Assembly: GCA_029962745.1 (NCBI GenBank)
Contig: JAPZVO010000102.1
Span: forward strand, 28,672-92,671
Source of the DNA: Echinometra lucunter
Lineage: Eukaryota > Echinodermata > Echinoidea > Camarodonta > Echinometridae
Length of the DNA: 64,000 nucleotides
Direction of reading: 5' to 3'
Part shown: positions 1 through 12,072 of the stretch, piece after piece
Layout: the number at the start of each line of letters is the position of its first letter
Numbering within the stretch: the first letter of the stretch is position 1
Program-made: the position numbers and the translations under genes
Notes under the pieces: model-generated
What the model was told of the DNA's origin: nothing
What the model saw: the letters and a program-made list of their open reading frames with translations, nothing else
Databases searched by the model: none

Positions 1-184
1 TAGGTGACGATTTATTTTAACTTTTGCATTATCACAGATTTTCCGGGCCAATTTAATTGTTTTGTCATTCAATTTCATATAGGAATCATTCATCTTTGTC
101 CAAAAACCCTCGTGCATCGAAATATCGCCATTCAAATTCATTGAAAGCGCAAATATTTTCGGCACGTCTCCAATTCATTCCTTA

Positions 185-345
185 CTATCAAATTCGTTAT
201 TTAAAAAATAAATAAATAAATAAATAGTGAACGCATTCACTCTGCTAGAGGTGAATTTAAAAAAAAAATAGTGAATTTAGAGTGAATTGAGAGTGAATTA
301 GGGGTAAAATTGTGATATTCACTCTTTATTCACTCTTTTAGGGGT
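185..345. repeat. Imperfect inverted repeat of short GTGAATT units
   Basis: Units such as agagtgaatt at 270-300 face ttcactcttt at 318-338, and agtgaacgcattcact near 226-241 is itself palindromic. A small AT-rich foldback; no coding potential. Confidence 0.45.
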
Positions 346-466
346 GACCTCAAGGATCACTCGAAATCCTTGCTTGGCATGCTCTCCAACCCATAGCTGG
401 ATGAATATCAACTTCAGAGCTATGTGGATCAGACATGATGATTAGGTAAAAAAAAAAAAAAAGGGG

Positions 467-968
467 GTTATGTTGCATCTCACGCGAAAAAACAGGGTCC
501 TTTTTTTTTTTTTTTTTTTTTTTTCAGCAGACCCAAAATATATAAACGCACCGTTTTGGTGAGAAAATGTCAGATTTGGTCGAAAAATTTGCTAAAATTT
601 TGTATTCAATGGCTTAAAAAACACTTTTATATCTGCATTTTGACTGCATTCTGCCCGCGTTTTCCCCATTAAAACTCATAAAAAAAATATATGGGAAAAC
701 TCAACTCTCTCACGTCACGTCACAGAACTGCACATATTGCACATGAGTGTCGGCTTGCGCTCACTCGCGCGCATAACAGTTACAGTCCAGTGGGGTAGTA
801 CGCACAAAATGGCGAATACGTATACCGTCTCTATGACGGCAAAGGTCGATGGTCATCATATTTTATGATAGAATTGTCCATATGTCAAGTTTAATTATGT
901 TGGTTTAAAAAAATCGACCGACCGACCGACCCAATTTCCAAATTTTGTGCATGTGAGGGCAACATAAC
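467..968. mobile_element. Non-autonomous DNA element, 0.5 kb, with GTTATGTTGC terminal inverted repeats
   Basis: The left end gttatgttgcatctcac is matched by the inverse of gtgagggcaacataac at 953-968. An A run flanks the left end and a T run the right. There is no transposase frame, so it would need one supplied from elsewhere. Confidence 0.55.
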
Positions 969-1235
969 ATTTTTTTTTTTGCCTTAAAGCCAAAGCGAAC
1001 TGGCGCCCTTGTATGAGATTTCGAAATAGCGCCATCTCAGTCCTGAACTACTGATTCTGTCCCGTTTTTTCTCCGAGCATGCACCATTCTGATCAACGCA
1101 AGCTTTATTGTTGAGACACATCTGTAAAAATGTATGTATTCAGACTGAGGCAGTTCACTAGAAGCCAAGAATTGCGCAATATCTCTAAGACAGTCTCTGG
1201 TCGTGAGAAGCTGCAAGTTGGCGCTGTCGTAAATA

Positions 1236-1700
1236 CATCCGTTGGCGGGCAATGTTGCAACATCGATGGAAGTGCGGGAGCATACATCGACAGTCCAGCG
1301 ACGTTTACAACGCTGGTCCAACGTTGTCCGGCAAAACGCTCTAACGTTGTCTGGCAACGCTGGTCCACCGTTGACTGAAATGCCAATTATGTTGCTGCAA
1401 CGTTGGCGGGCAACGTTGAAGCATCGATAGAAGTGCACGTGTATACATCGTCAGTCCAATGATGTTTACAACGCTGATCCAACGTTGTCGGGCAACAACG
1501 CTCCAAGGTTGTATCTCAACGCTGATTCAAACTAAAACGTCAGTTACAACATTGCTCCAACGTCGTCGGGCAACGTTGTAGCATTGATGGAAGTGCACAT
1601 TAATACGTCATTTCAACTACGTTTACCAACGCTGGTCCAACGCTGTCTAGCGACAGTTCTACAACGTTGGACCAACGTCATGCCATCGTCATGCCAACCT
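1236..1700. repeat. CAACGTTG-rich degenerate array (first block)
   Basis: The palindrome CAACGTTG and close variants recur every 20-60 bp, often as GGTCCAACGTTG and GGCAACGTTG. A few further copies lie at 2107-2145. Open frames here on both strands come from the repeat and are not genes. Same family as the large block at 6020-7450. Confidence 0.7.
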
Positions 1701-2224
1701 TTGGCCATCATTACAAAATTAATAACTAATGTCAAGGTGAAGTACATGTAACACCTTTCTATCTCCTATCACATGGCCATTGTCTTATCCTATCCCACAA
1801 TCCTACTTCCTATTCCTGTCATCCTACATCCTACAACTATCTACTGGGCCACGACTAACCCTTTCATCTACTTCCTTATATAGGGACTAGACTGCAATAC
1901 TTGAAAATTTGTGGTTGAAAATTACAATTTTTCATAGTCGACCTGAAAATACCTCCTAAAATCAATTTTTGATAATAATTTTGACAGCTCAAAATGATAT
2001 TGTTGCAAATAATTAAAAAAAATGAATATATAATATATATTTCTCCAAATTTGGGTCATTTACTGTAATTTGTAATGAATATTCATGAGTGCTCATTATG
2101 TCTAGATCCAACGTTATGCCAACGTTGGCCCAACGTCGTATCGCGAACAAAACAAGTGTTTTCATGGTAATGGTGACAAGGACCCAATGTTTAACTTTGG
2201 GCCATCATTGTACAGTCACCCAAT

Positions 2225-2440
2225 ATCGGTGAATTGCCACTTGGTCTAATTCCATGTAGTCTAATGCCCATCTGGTCTCATCCCACATGGTCTAATCCCA
2301 TTTCGTCTACAACCAGTTCGTATACTAACCATTTGGTCTAATCGCCACTAAGCCCATCTAGCATTTTGTCTAATTTTCTAATGGGTAACCATATACCCAT
2401 TTCGTCAAATATCCACTTGGTCTACTACTACAGAGTGTCC
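2225..2440. repeat. Degenerate short tandem repeat, TTGGTCTAAT type
   Basis: Variants of catttggtctaatccca recur about every 15-17 bp across the block. It ends beside cagagtgtcccaggaaaagtttacac, which resembles the end of a DNA transposon, though no partner end was found. Confidence 0.6.
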
Positions 2441-4590
2441 CAGGAAAAGTTTACACTTTTGAAAGGATCCCCAAATCAAAAAATATTTGAAACTTTTTGA
2501 AACCGTTTATATATACGAAGGGCCAAGGTCCCTTCTTTCGTATGACACGAAAACAGTCCCGAAGCAATTCATGCTGGGGAGAACATTGCCCATTTTTGTA
2601 AAGGGTATGAAAATCAGGTTGCGCAGGAATAAGCCAGTTCGAGGTTCGGGCAAGGAGATTTTGACGTCACAGGTCACCGGGTCAAAAGTACCAAAAATCT
2701 TGTTTGTGGGCGTGGTGTACGTGCATAGCGCATATACTATGTGTATCACGAAATTGTTGGTAGTCTAACTTGGATCGATGTGTTCTCTCCATTTGGTTCA
2801 AGATGATGATGAACAGTCATGACAGTAAGTTTCGATTAATAAAATTAAACTGTGGAGGGCTGGTAAGATGAGGAAATGTCTGGAGAAGAAAAATCTGAAG
2901 GTCTATGGAGGGAAGGAAGAAGTTGCGTTGGTGTAGTATGCAGCGAAAACGATGCCTCACATCTTGTCCCACAGCTAGCCGCCCGCGCCGCCCACTGCGG
3001 GTCGACAGGGAAAGCCTTCCGATCAGGACTCCGCACACTAGGACTGAAAAACAATGATGGACTGGCTGAATTTCCGAGGGGAACTGTTTTGACTTAGAAG
3101 AGAGTGGACACCAACTGGTATGGCATTTGACCATTGAGAATATTCGATCAAATGCCAATGTTCAATTGCACTGCCAAAGACTTTTGCAGTAGACTATTCT
3201 GATTACAAAAACAATTATAGGAAGGAAGCTAAGGGAATCTGACTTAGCTGTTAGATCTAGAATCTACTCCTTCTCGGCATTTGCTATCTCATCGTTTCTC
3301 GATGGTTACTCAAGCCAAAGTGAAGTTTCATCCTATCTTGATCTGTCCTTGAGACTCTGAAGACAGCAAACATGGCAAATTTTGTTTCTAATGACACCGT
3401 CACATCACATGCATCAGAAAATGTGCCGTTGTCACGTCAACAGGAACCACAAAAATTGTCTGCATGTTTTGCTGGGTAAGATGCCAAAATAATGTCAGTG
3501 AAAACTAAATCTGTCTACTAACTTGTCTGCCATCTAGTAGGCCTACTAATTTTATGACTGAAAAGGTTAAACTTAAAGATAGAATATATATTGTACATGC
3601 AGGACTAACGTAGTTCTTACTACGAAGCTTGTCATTAACATTAAAGAATGGGAAAATGTTTTTGTTTTCTGAAATTATGTTCTTATCATGAAAGATGTGC
3701 CCCAGTCTAATGTTTCTATATTTGTTGTCTTTTTTTTAGCAATCATCCCTATTCCCATGGAAATTTGGTACATTTGAATGTATCTATTTATTTCCACATA
3801 TTATTTGAGTATACCAAATTGCCAACTGAAATAATATAACAGTTAACATTATACAAAGCAGAATGGAGGCTTATTGAAAACATTTACGTTTAACTATTTC
3901 ATTTGTAATGGCTAACTCCTCTTGAAAAACAAGTTGGTAGAGTTACTAGAGTACAATTATAGTTAATATATTGTGCACAGTTAACACTTATCGAATACAT
4001 TTCTAAATTTTATGCCTCGGTACTTTAATTTTCCTGTGAATTCATGAAGTCAAACTATGTTGTATTTTGACAGATAATTATGAGGACTTAAAAACTGATG
4101 ATGAAGACCTGAACTGAGATGAACGAAAAAATTTCTGATTGCATCACGGTGAAAGAGGTAGACATTAATATTTGTTTTCTATTGTTTCCCCACACATCTA
4201 GTGTGTGCCAAAATCGTAGAAAGCCATAGCTTTGAAGTAATCATACGTAACCTTCTTTTTTTGCATTGACAGAACAAAATTATTTTATTTGACCGGTAGA
4301 AAAACATATATAATCAAAGCTACGATTTCTTTAGAATGTGGAAAACTTGAATTTGTTGCCATGTTTCATGCAATATAGCTGCAGGTGAATGGTGAGGTTT
4401 TAACCTCAATAGTTAACTTCAGTATTTCCTTTATTTTTAATTACATATCTTCTTAATGAAACAAATAGTTTATTTTGCTTTATTTATTTTACCTCTCTGC
4501 TTTACATTCAACAGATTTGTAAACTTCTACTTATCTCAAGCTAGTTACATCTCATTCTCAACTGCCCCACAAACCCATTGAAATCAACAA
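2441..4590. other. No gene recognised
   Basis: AT-rich sequence with short chance frames on both strands. A GC-rich patch at 2930-3010 carries overlapping frames on both strands without motifs. I see no splice-supported coding exon. Confidence 0.5.
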
Positions 4591-4752
4591 AAGTTCCAGA
4601 TTCCCTATGCCAGGACACAATACTGCATACCTGATATTGGGCAGTGGAATTCTTTACCATCTGTTATCATCAACTGCACCTCCTTGAAACTCTTTAAGCA
4701 GAGGATGCAAGATGTTAAGGCTCTGCTGAACTTCAATTCGCATCCTGGTTAG
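4591..4752 (+). pseudogene. C-terminus of a LINE reverse transcriptase (relic)
   Basis: The frame contains PYARTQYCIPDIGQWNSLP and then SLKLFKQRMQDV before a stop. A Trp-Asn-Ser-Leu-Pro followed by a Phe-Lys helix is typical of the end of CR1/L2/Jockey-type ORF2 proteins. The rest of the element is missing. Downstream to 5040, short imperfect duplications (catcctggttagg; catcgccttcgcgag) follow. Confidence 0.72.
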
Positions 4753-5227
4753 GCTTGATTATTGCACAGCTTCTCTACTCTAGTGGACATCCTAATTGCT
4801 GCTAATCGCCTCTCCTGCTGTCACTGGTCTCAGCTGCCGAGATCGCATCCTGGTTAGGTTTGATCACCACACGACATCGCTTCGCGAGCAGTTCCCAGTT
4901 GACATCATCATCGCCTTCGCGAGTTGATCCATTGCTCAGCCTCATCCATAGCGCTACATCCTCGTATTATAGCGATTAGCAGTTCTTAGTCGACACCCTC
5001 ATCATCGCCTTCACGAGCTGATCCATTTCTCATCCACATGCATATACATCCTTTCGTTGTCACAACTATCTAAGTCATTTCTTCTTTGATTCTACATTGT
5101 CGATGAGCATTATTGACATCGTCGACCTGGAACTTCATCATTGTCGACCTCTCACTTTCAGCTTGTTCATCTCACTTTTTTTTCCTGTGCGAACCTGCAT
5201 TATCACACTGAACAGACTGATGGACAT

Positions 5228-5345
5228 ACATGTATGTGCGTTTGTAGTGAGAGAGAGCAAGAAGGTGCAGGAGAGGAAGAAGGAGAAACGGGAACAGAGA
5301 GAAAGAACGCTGGAGGGAGTAGAGAGCAAGAAAGATTGCATGTCG
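5228..5345. repeat. GA-rich low-complexity tract
   Basis: Purine-rich gagagagcaagaagg-type sequence that opens frames on both strands. No protein motif. Nearby 5569-5590 and 5733-5752 share the 20-mer gacagatggaaggacagtct. Confidence 0.55.
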
Positions 5346-6019
5346 AAGGGAGATAGAGGCAAGATGCAGGCTGGCTGTGCCAAGGGATTTTGATAGGGGA
5401 ACGGGCCGGCAAGATGACCCTTTTTTTTCAGGGCTGTTATATATTTAGATGACCATGCCCTCTCTTTCTTTTGCTTTTTCTTCTTTTGATCACTTGAGAA
5501 ATCATAGAAAAACCCCATCCCCGCTCCCACCCAGCCCACATCCTTAATCCTTAATTACTGCCGCCCCTGGACAGATGGAAGGACAGTCTGAAGGTGCGAG
5601 ATTACTTTGGATTTGGACATAAGCATGTTTGAAACATTTAGATGGCGGGAGGGGGGGGGGGGGTGCCATCTTTGATTTTTCAAGTGATAAAAAATGAGCT
5701 TAAGAAAGAGCGATAAAAGGAGAGTGGTGAGAGACAGATGGAAGGACAGTCTAAGAGATGTTACTAGAATCAGGGGCAGCACTGGTGGGGGGAGGAGGCA
5801 TCGATGCCCTCCCCATGATGTGATTTTAAAAAACCAAGAGAATGGGTCTTAATTTTTTAAATCACATGAAAAATCATTGGGAGCTAAAAACTAAAAAAAT
5901 GGGTCTTGCAATTAATGGCCTTATAATAAAATTTTTATTTGAAAAGTAAGCAAACTCCCATATCCCCCCCCCCAAAAAAAAAAATAAATAAAAAAATGCC
6001 CTAAAATCGTTGAAATGGG

Positions 6020-7450
6020 TTGGACTACTTGTGTCATTGCCAGTTTTTTGGCAACTCTTCAACAAATTAGTTTCCAACGTTGTGTCATTGTCAGTTGTCA
6101 GACTCCTCTCTATCTATCTAGTTCCCAATACTTTGTCATTGCCATTTGCCCGACAGCTCTTCAACAAATTAATTTCCAACGTTGTGTGTTTGTTAGTTGT
6201 CCGACAACTCTCCAACAGACTAGTTTCCAACGTTGTGTCATTGCCAGTTGTCCGACAACTATTCAACAAATTAGCTTCCAATGTTGTGTCATATCAGTTG
6301 TGCGACGATTATCCACCAAACTAGTTTCCTACGATGTCAACATTGTGTCATCGTCGAATGTCCAATAACTCTCCACCTAACTAGTTTCCAGCGTTGTGTC
6401 ATTGTTAGTTGTCTAACAAATATCCAACAAACTAGTTTCCAACGTTGTGTCATTGTCCACTGTACAACAACTCTCCAACAAACAAGTTTCCAACGATGTC
6501 AACGCTGTGTCATCGTCGACTGTCCAACAACTCTTCACCTAACCAGTTTCCAACGTTGTGTCATTGTTAGTTGTCTAACAAACAGCCAACAAACTAGTTT
6601 TCAACGATGTCAATGTTGTGTCATCGTTGACTGTCTGGCATTCCTCCACCAAACTAGTATCCAACGTTGTGTCATTGACAGTGAACCAACAAACTTCCAA
6701 CAAACTTGTTTTCAACGTAGTTTCATCGTCGACTGTCCAACATCCCCCCCCCCCCCTCCCAACTAGTTTCCAACGTTGTGTGATTGTCAGATGTCCAATA
6801 AAATCCCAACAAATTAGTTTCCGACATTGACAACGTTGTGTCATTGTTGAATGTTCAGTAATTCACCACCTAACAAGTTTCCAATGTTGTTTCATAGTCA
6901 GTTCTGCAACAATTATCTAACAAACTAGTTTCCAACATTGTCAACGTCGTGTCATTGTCGACTGTCCAACAACTCGCCACCTAAATAGTTTCCATTATTG
7001 TGTCAATGTCAGTTGTCCAACAATTATCCAACAAACTACTTTCCAACCATGTCAGCATTGTGTCATTGTCGACTGTCCAACAATTCTCCACCTAACTAGT
7101 TTCCAGCGTTGTGTCATTGTTGGTTGTCTAACAAAATATCCAACAAACTAGTTTCCAACGTTTTGTTATTGTCCACTGTCCAACAACTCTCCAACAAACA
7201 AGTTTCCAACGATATCAACGTTGTGTTATCGTCGACTGTCCAACAACTCTCCACCTAACTAGTTTCCAACGTTGTGTCATTGTCAGAGATCCAACAAATT
7301 TCCAACAAACTAGTTTCCAACGTTGTCAACGTTGTGTCGTTGTTTACTGTCCAACAACTCTCTAGATTACTAGTTTCCAACGTCTTTTCAGCGTTGCTCC
7401 AACAAGTTTTTTTTCAACGTCGACTTTCCAACGTTGGTCCAACGTTGGCT
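6020..7450. repeat. CAACGTTG minisatellite array, 1.4 kb
   Basis: About two dozen copies of a 50-65 bp unit, roughly tttccaacgttgtgtcattgtc then gtccaacaactctccaacaaactag. The unit is open in several frames, giving repetitive Cys/Gln/Thr-rich frames of up to 161 codons that should not be annotated as genes. The right edge ends ccaacgttggtccaacgttgg. Confidence 0.85.
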
Positions 7451-7459
7451 TGTTACCTG

Positions 7460-8372
7460 GGTATATTTTATAAATGTTTTCAGATATTCATGTCATAATT
7501 TCCATTTTATATAAAACTGACTAATATCTGGAATTTGTGCCATACGTGACAATAACAAACGAACATGCCTGTACATTTCATAAGTAACAGTCGTAAGCAA
7601 CTTTAGACTGACATAAAAAACAACGACAAACAACTTTTGCTGTTAGGCAAAATTAAAGAATGGTCACGTGATAGATCTCAGCGTTGAATAGAAGGCCGCT
7701 CTTTCACCTCATGCGAAACCTCGTACCATCGCACTCATGTCTATTCGCTATTTTTATACTAATACCTTTTTATGTGTATTCGCGCATTGCATGGCTTGCG
7801 TTGTTGTTGTTGTTTCTCCAACCTGTTCAAAGTGGAGTCATGAATATTGCCCACTGCTCAATTTAATCACAAAGTTAATTATTTTTCATAGGAAAACCCG
7901 GAAAAGAGAAAATATGGTATGCGGAATCGGAGAACGCAAAACATGGAAAATAACTGCCACAGAAAACCACCTCGTACATGTCATACAGATAATAATACGC
8001 AGTTAATACAACACAATACAGGACAGGCAATACAAGGCAATACATGCAATGCGGGAATACTTAGATGACGTCATAAAAAGGTAAGTCAGACTTATGTCTA
8101 ACTCTTTAGGGCCAGCATTGGCCCTAACTCGTGCAATATTCTTCGGTATCCTATTCAGTTCCATAACAATATAATTATTTCTTTGGGCGTTAAAACGGTA
8201 CCTTAGAATGATTTTTAAAAAATCCCATGAAGGGGTAAATATTTACCTGTATGTAATTTCATTCAGTTCAATTTACCGGTTATATTGAGACAAAAAATAT
8301 TGTTGGCAAAATGATGTAGCTCTAGCATTATATGTAAGCATTTATTTCATATAGTTTTCAAAACGCACTGCA
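7460..8372. other. No gene recognised; possible upstream part of the Ig gene
   Basis: A consensus donor AAAAAG|GTAAGTCAG ends at 8080-8081, but the frame that would match the phase of exon 8552 carries a stop just before it. It could belong to a non-coding exon or be chance. Confidence 0.35.
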
Positions 8373-8420
<48 letters not shown>

Positions 8421-8463
8421 ATTATTATTACTATTATTATTATTATCATTATATTATTACTAA

Positions 8464-8509
<46 letters not shown>

Positions 8510-8530
8510 ATTATTATTATTATGAATATT
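8373..8530. repeat. (ATT)n microsatellite
   Basis: Near-uninterrupted tta/att repeats of about 150 bp ending some 20 bp before the acceptor of the first recognised Ig exon. Confidence 0.92.
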
Positions 8531-8551
8531 ATTGTTATATTTACATTTCAG

Positions 8552-8653
8552 AAGAGGACAGAAGGGAAAACCCGCTAGAGGACTGTAATCTTGACGCAAT
8601 ACTTACAGACACTAATGTTACGTGGTTTAAAGACGGAGAGATACTAAGTTCAG
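8552..8653 (+). CDS. Ig1, first half (exon)
   Basis: The acceptor ends in ACATTTCAG and the donor is CAG|GTACAA. Read in phase 1 it gives 33 whole codons containing the first Ig cysteine (LEDC) and the core tryptophan (NVTWFKDG), ending ILSS with a split Gly codon. Only about ten residues precede the Cys, so the A and B strands are short or begin in an earlier exon. No ATG is available here, so this is not the first coding exon. It continues into 10301. Confidence 0.75.
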
Positions 8654-9039
8654 GTACAAAAGTAGTCAAAATTTATGAAAAGATTTGATAAAGCATTGTA
8701 TGAATGTTTGAAGATCTCAACTAAACCTCTACAGTGTGTATTAATCAAAACGTTACCCTTTTGAAAAAAATTATAAACATTATATTCCAAAATATTTCGA
8801 AGAGTTTTTCATTTTGATAGATGCTCAGTAGTCTTATCTTTCAAGTGCCTTTAACAAAACAATTTTTTATTCATGCTGGGCCGAATACTGACTGTTTTTG
8901 TTCAGAGTCTGAAAAATGACTTGCGCCAAATTGAAAGAAGAGGGACAATTAAACCAGAGTCTAAATAAGTGCTCCCATTCAAAGAAATTGCTCTTTGCCA
9001 CAGAGTTGCCCGATTGTCTGATCGATTGTCTGAGCATTT

Positions 9040-9245
9040 TATTTATCAGATCATTTATTCATTCATTCAATCAAATTAATCAGCAATCATCCCATTAATA
9101 CATTAACCGTGGTCAACCAGTCAATGCATCGTGCAGTCAGTCATTCAACCATTCAGCCAACCAGTCAGTCAGTCAACCAACCAGTCAATCAATCAGTTAA
9201 TCATTCAATCAACAACCAACCAATCATTGATTGATCAAATCATTG
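9040..9245. repeat. Degenerate CAAT/CAGT tetranucleotide repeat
   Basis: attcattcaatc, cagtcagtcaacc and caatcaatc units for about 200 bp. Confidence 0.75.
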
Positions 9246-9596
9246 ACAAATACAATGCCCATGATAGAAATGATGTTGTCTTAGCTTAAACGTGCTTCAT
9301 TTTGCCAAAGATTTCCAGGCAATTCTGTGATCCTCCTTCCTTTTGCCACCAAAATATATTTCAGAAATGGGTCAGATTTGCGACTAATGGCATTGTCAGT
9401 TGAATTATACCAAGCAAAATAAAATAAATTCGATCTGATTAAAATCCTGGGTATGTAGGTCCAAAGTCTGATATAGAAGCCGGGTTTAGCCATTTTAAGC
9501 CGATTACTCAAATTACTCAACAACCATTTGAGGTATGAATTTCAAACCTCGTGCTATTATGCATCGCCAAAATGAGAGGATCTGATTAGATTTCAT

Positions 9597-9648
9597 TTTA
9601 TTTTATTTTATTTTATTTTATTTTTTTTTTTTTTGGGGGGGGGGGGGT
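9597..9648. repeat. (TTTTA)n followed by T and G homopolymers
   Basis: Pentamer repeats run into a T tract and a G13 tract; a (TA)n run follows at 9703-9721. Confidence 0.85.
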
Positions 9649-10300
9649 ATGTACGTCAAGGGTCAAAGTTCACAGAGTTCAAATTTCAGTTTTTTAAAGC
9701 TTAATATATATATATATATATTATTCTGGTTATCACCTTAATTCCAGTCAAGAACAGTTAAAGATATACAAAATCAGGATTATGGGAATTTGCCACTTCA
9801 GGTTTGGCAATGTTATGACAGGAAGGGCTTTTTTTTAAAAATCTTTAGAGCGATATTGATTATGAGCAGATGATCAAATCGATAAAACGTGTGCCAGTGA
9901 TTGGCGACATTTTCATTTTTTATTGTGTGATGACATCAATCTCGTCTATCATAATGTTTTAAAACACGCGTTTTCCTTTGCTATGTTCTAAATAAATATG
10001 AACGGTTTTCCCAATTTTGGTTCAGATCTAAATTTATAATTTTGACACGCCGTTCTCAACACGGTAGTTTTCTGTGAAGCGTGTGTGGATTAATGCTGTC
10101 AAGCAAAATTTTTTCGGGAGATAAAGTCAAAGATACAATCGGGTCATAATAACCTCAGTTTTCAGGGTTTCTTGTTCTTTGTTTGTTTTTTGCTTCTTGT
10201 TTTTTTTTTCTGGGACGTGTTGTTAAATCAAGCAGGGCATCTCTTCTTTAGTTTTTCACACATCGAGTCATTGCTTCTGCCATTATATTATTTTGTGTAG

Positions 10301-10435
10301 GTGCTACCGAGGGGCTCATTGTCGACCAGCGCAACCGGCTGCTCATTCCAAACTTTGACTCAAGGTATGAAGGTCACTACGCATGCGTAATTCGCTATGA
10401 GGAAAACGAATCTTTAAGATCGGAAACAAACATAC
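10301..10435 (+). CDS. Ig1, second half (exon)
   Basis: The acceptor is TTTTGTGTAG and the donor AC|GTGAGT is strong. In phase 1 it encodes 45 codons including RLLIPNFDSRYEGHYACV, the E-F strand region and second cysteine of an Ig domain, with Glu in place of the usual Asp before Gly-x-Tyr-x-Cys. The frame is open only when joined to the exon ending at 8653. It ends in phase 1, ready for the next whole-domain exon. Confidence 0.8.
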
Positions 10436-11392
10436 GTGAGTTCCTTTTTAAGCATGATCTTTATTGTTTAATACAACATTTTTGTCTTTCGGGAAACGCC
10501 ACGTTACAAGCGGGCAAATTTGTTTCCCTTTATCTGTTTATTACGAAATTATAAGTTCCACGGCCTTCAACATCGTATACAAGGGTGTAAGCTGTTAAAG
10601 CCCAGTTGACCGAATCCAAGACCGAAGGCCCGCGAAACCGCAAAATTGCAAATCAGTCTCAGTACACTGCTCTAACCGATTCCAATCTCCCTGAGTTTAA
10701 AACATGCAACTGCAAGCTCACATGCACGCACTTGCTATCCTTCGTTCATCATTCCTACCAACCTACTATTTGTATCATTTTTGGAAAAGAAAAATGAGGA
10801 TTTTCATTACCCCCCCCCCCCCTTTTTTTTTAAATAAATGACGCACTGTGTATTTTGTGCGCGCGCGTGTGTGTACGTGAGTGGGTGTGTGTATGTGTGA
10901 GTGTTGGGGACGGTCAAAGCTAAGGCTGAAGCTTTCCAAATTGCATCCCCCTGGTAACTTGATTTATTTTCATGTAAATTTGCAATGATATGACATGTAG
11001 GAAGAAAATGGGTTGATGTATACTTACAAGTGTTTGAGAGAGTTTTAGGGTTAACACGATTAAATCTAATTTCGAGAAATCACTTCAGTAGCCCAGTCTG
11101 TCACTGGAATAGTTTTCTTGAAAACCGAATATAAAGTATTGTTTCTTGGACCATAACTACCTTACGTGAACAAATTTAATCGATCACGTGGATAATATCA
11201 GGAGTCCGGGTACGAAGCCAAGTGGATGCGATAAAGCCCCTGGGTAAGGTATTCTCATTACAGAGTCCCTCGGATAGGACTTAAAGTCATCGGTCCCCTG
11301 GTTGCTTACTAACAAGTTTACACATGCTTCACTAGCAGTTAGGTGAAATAATGAACCATTAAACCATTTTTAACCATGTTGTCCCTTGGTAG

Positions 11393-11707
11393 GCATCTAT
11401 CGTCAAGTGACTGTACCACCATCTACGGCAGCTGCCCTTGGAGGTGATGTATCATTGGTGTGCACCTCTTCAGAAACCAACCCCACCTTTATTTGGACCT
11501 ATGTAACAACAGGGGTTCCATTATATTTCGGGACACATCGTGCTACGGCTGTAGGAATATATGATAATGTGGTCTTAGAGGAAGGTACTGATGCACAAAC
11601 GTCCGTTCTGATGATCAACGACATTGAATTGGAAGACGAAGGGGATTATCGTTGTAGTATTAATACACAAACTACTTTCTCTTCTGCCACTGCTGTGTCT
11701 GTAGAAG
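11393..11707 (+). CDS. Ig2, whole domain in one exon
   Basis: A symmetric phase 1-1 exon of 105 codons. It begins IYRQVTVPPSTAAALGGD, then VSLVC (first Cys), TFIWTY (core Trp), and IELEDEGDYRC, a textbook D-x-G-x-Y-x-C second-cysteine motif, ending AVSVE before the donor AAG|GTAGGT. Length and motif order fit a V/I-set Ig domain. One exon per domain with phase 1 borders is the usual arrangement for Ig-superfamily genes and allows exon shuffling. Confidence 0.88.
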
Positions 11708-11910
11708 GTAGGTGTCACATGGGAACAACCAAATAAAGACAATATTCACATCAGCCAGGCCATGCAAACAACTTCTTTATTTCTCAAAAGATCCAATGCT
11801 AAACTGATCCAATGCTAAACTGAGGCATGTCCTTCTCCTCTAGCTGGCTGGGTGTGTCTGCCCCAAGTGCACTTTATTATATGTTCAGTATAAGAACAGG
11901 GGTGGGGGGG

Positions 11911-12070
11911 GGGGGCGTTTCATCAACATTTGTTGTCTGACAGGTTGTGAGATCTGACATCTTTCTTTGATTTTGATTGGCTAAGAAGCATCGTTACTAT
12001 GGCAACTGTCGGATAAAACAGACTTTGTCGGATAAAACATACGCAAGTCCTTTCATGAAACGCTCCCCAG
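11911..12070. mobile_element. Palindromic MITE, GGGGCGTTTCAT ends
   Basis: The left gcgtttcatcaac pairs with tttcatgaaacgctcccc at the right end. The interior includes ttttgattggcta. Same family as 49986-50103 and 60754-60889. It abuts the TIR element starting at 12073. Confidence 0.65.
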
Positions 12071-12072
12071 GT

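Noticed and set aside
2876..3158. GC-rich patch with open frames on both strands
   Set aside because: No protein motif, no splice support, and the frames mirror each other as shadows.
6015..6844. Cys- and Gln-rich repetitive frames (TSFQRCVIV units), up to 161 codons
   Set aside because: They follow the CAACGTTG repeat unit and appear in several frames and both strands; not a cysteine-rich protein family.
7684..7866. A hydrophobic open frame (FAIFILIPFYVYS, WLALLLLFLQPVQSG) that looks like a signal peptide upstream of Ig1
   Set aside because: No acceptable donor leaves it in phase 1 to join exon 8552, and the context is AT-rich with a TTG repeat that makes leucines by chance. Not annotated as the first exon.
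9281..9523. 80-codon minus-strand frame
   Set aside because: No recognisable domain, AT-rich, no splice or promoter evidence.
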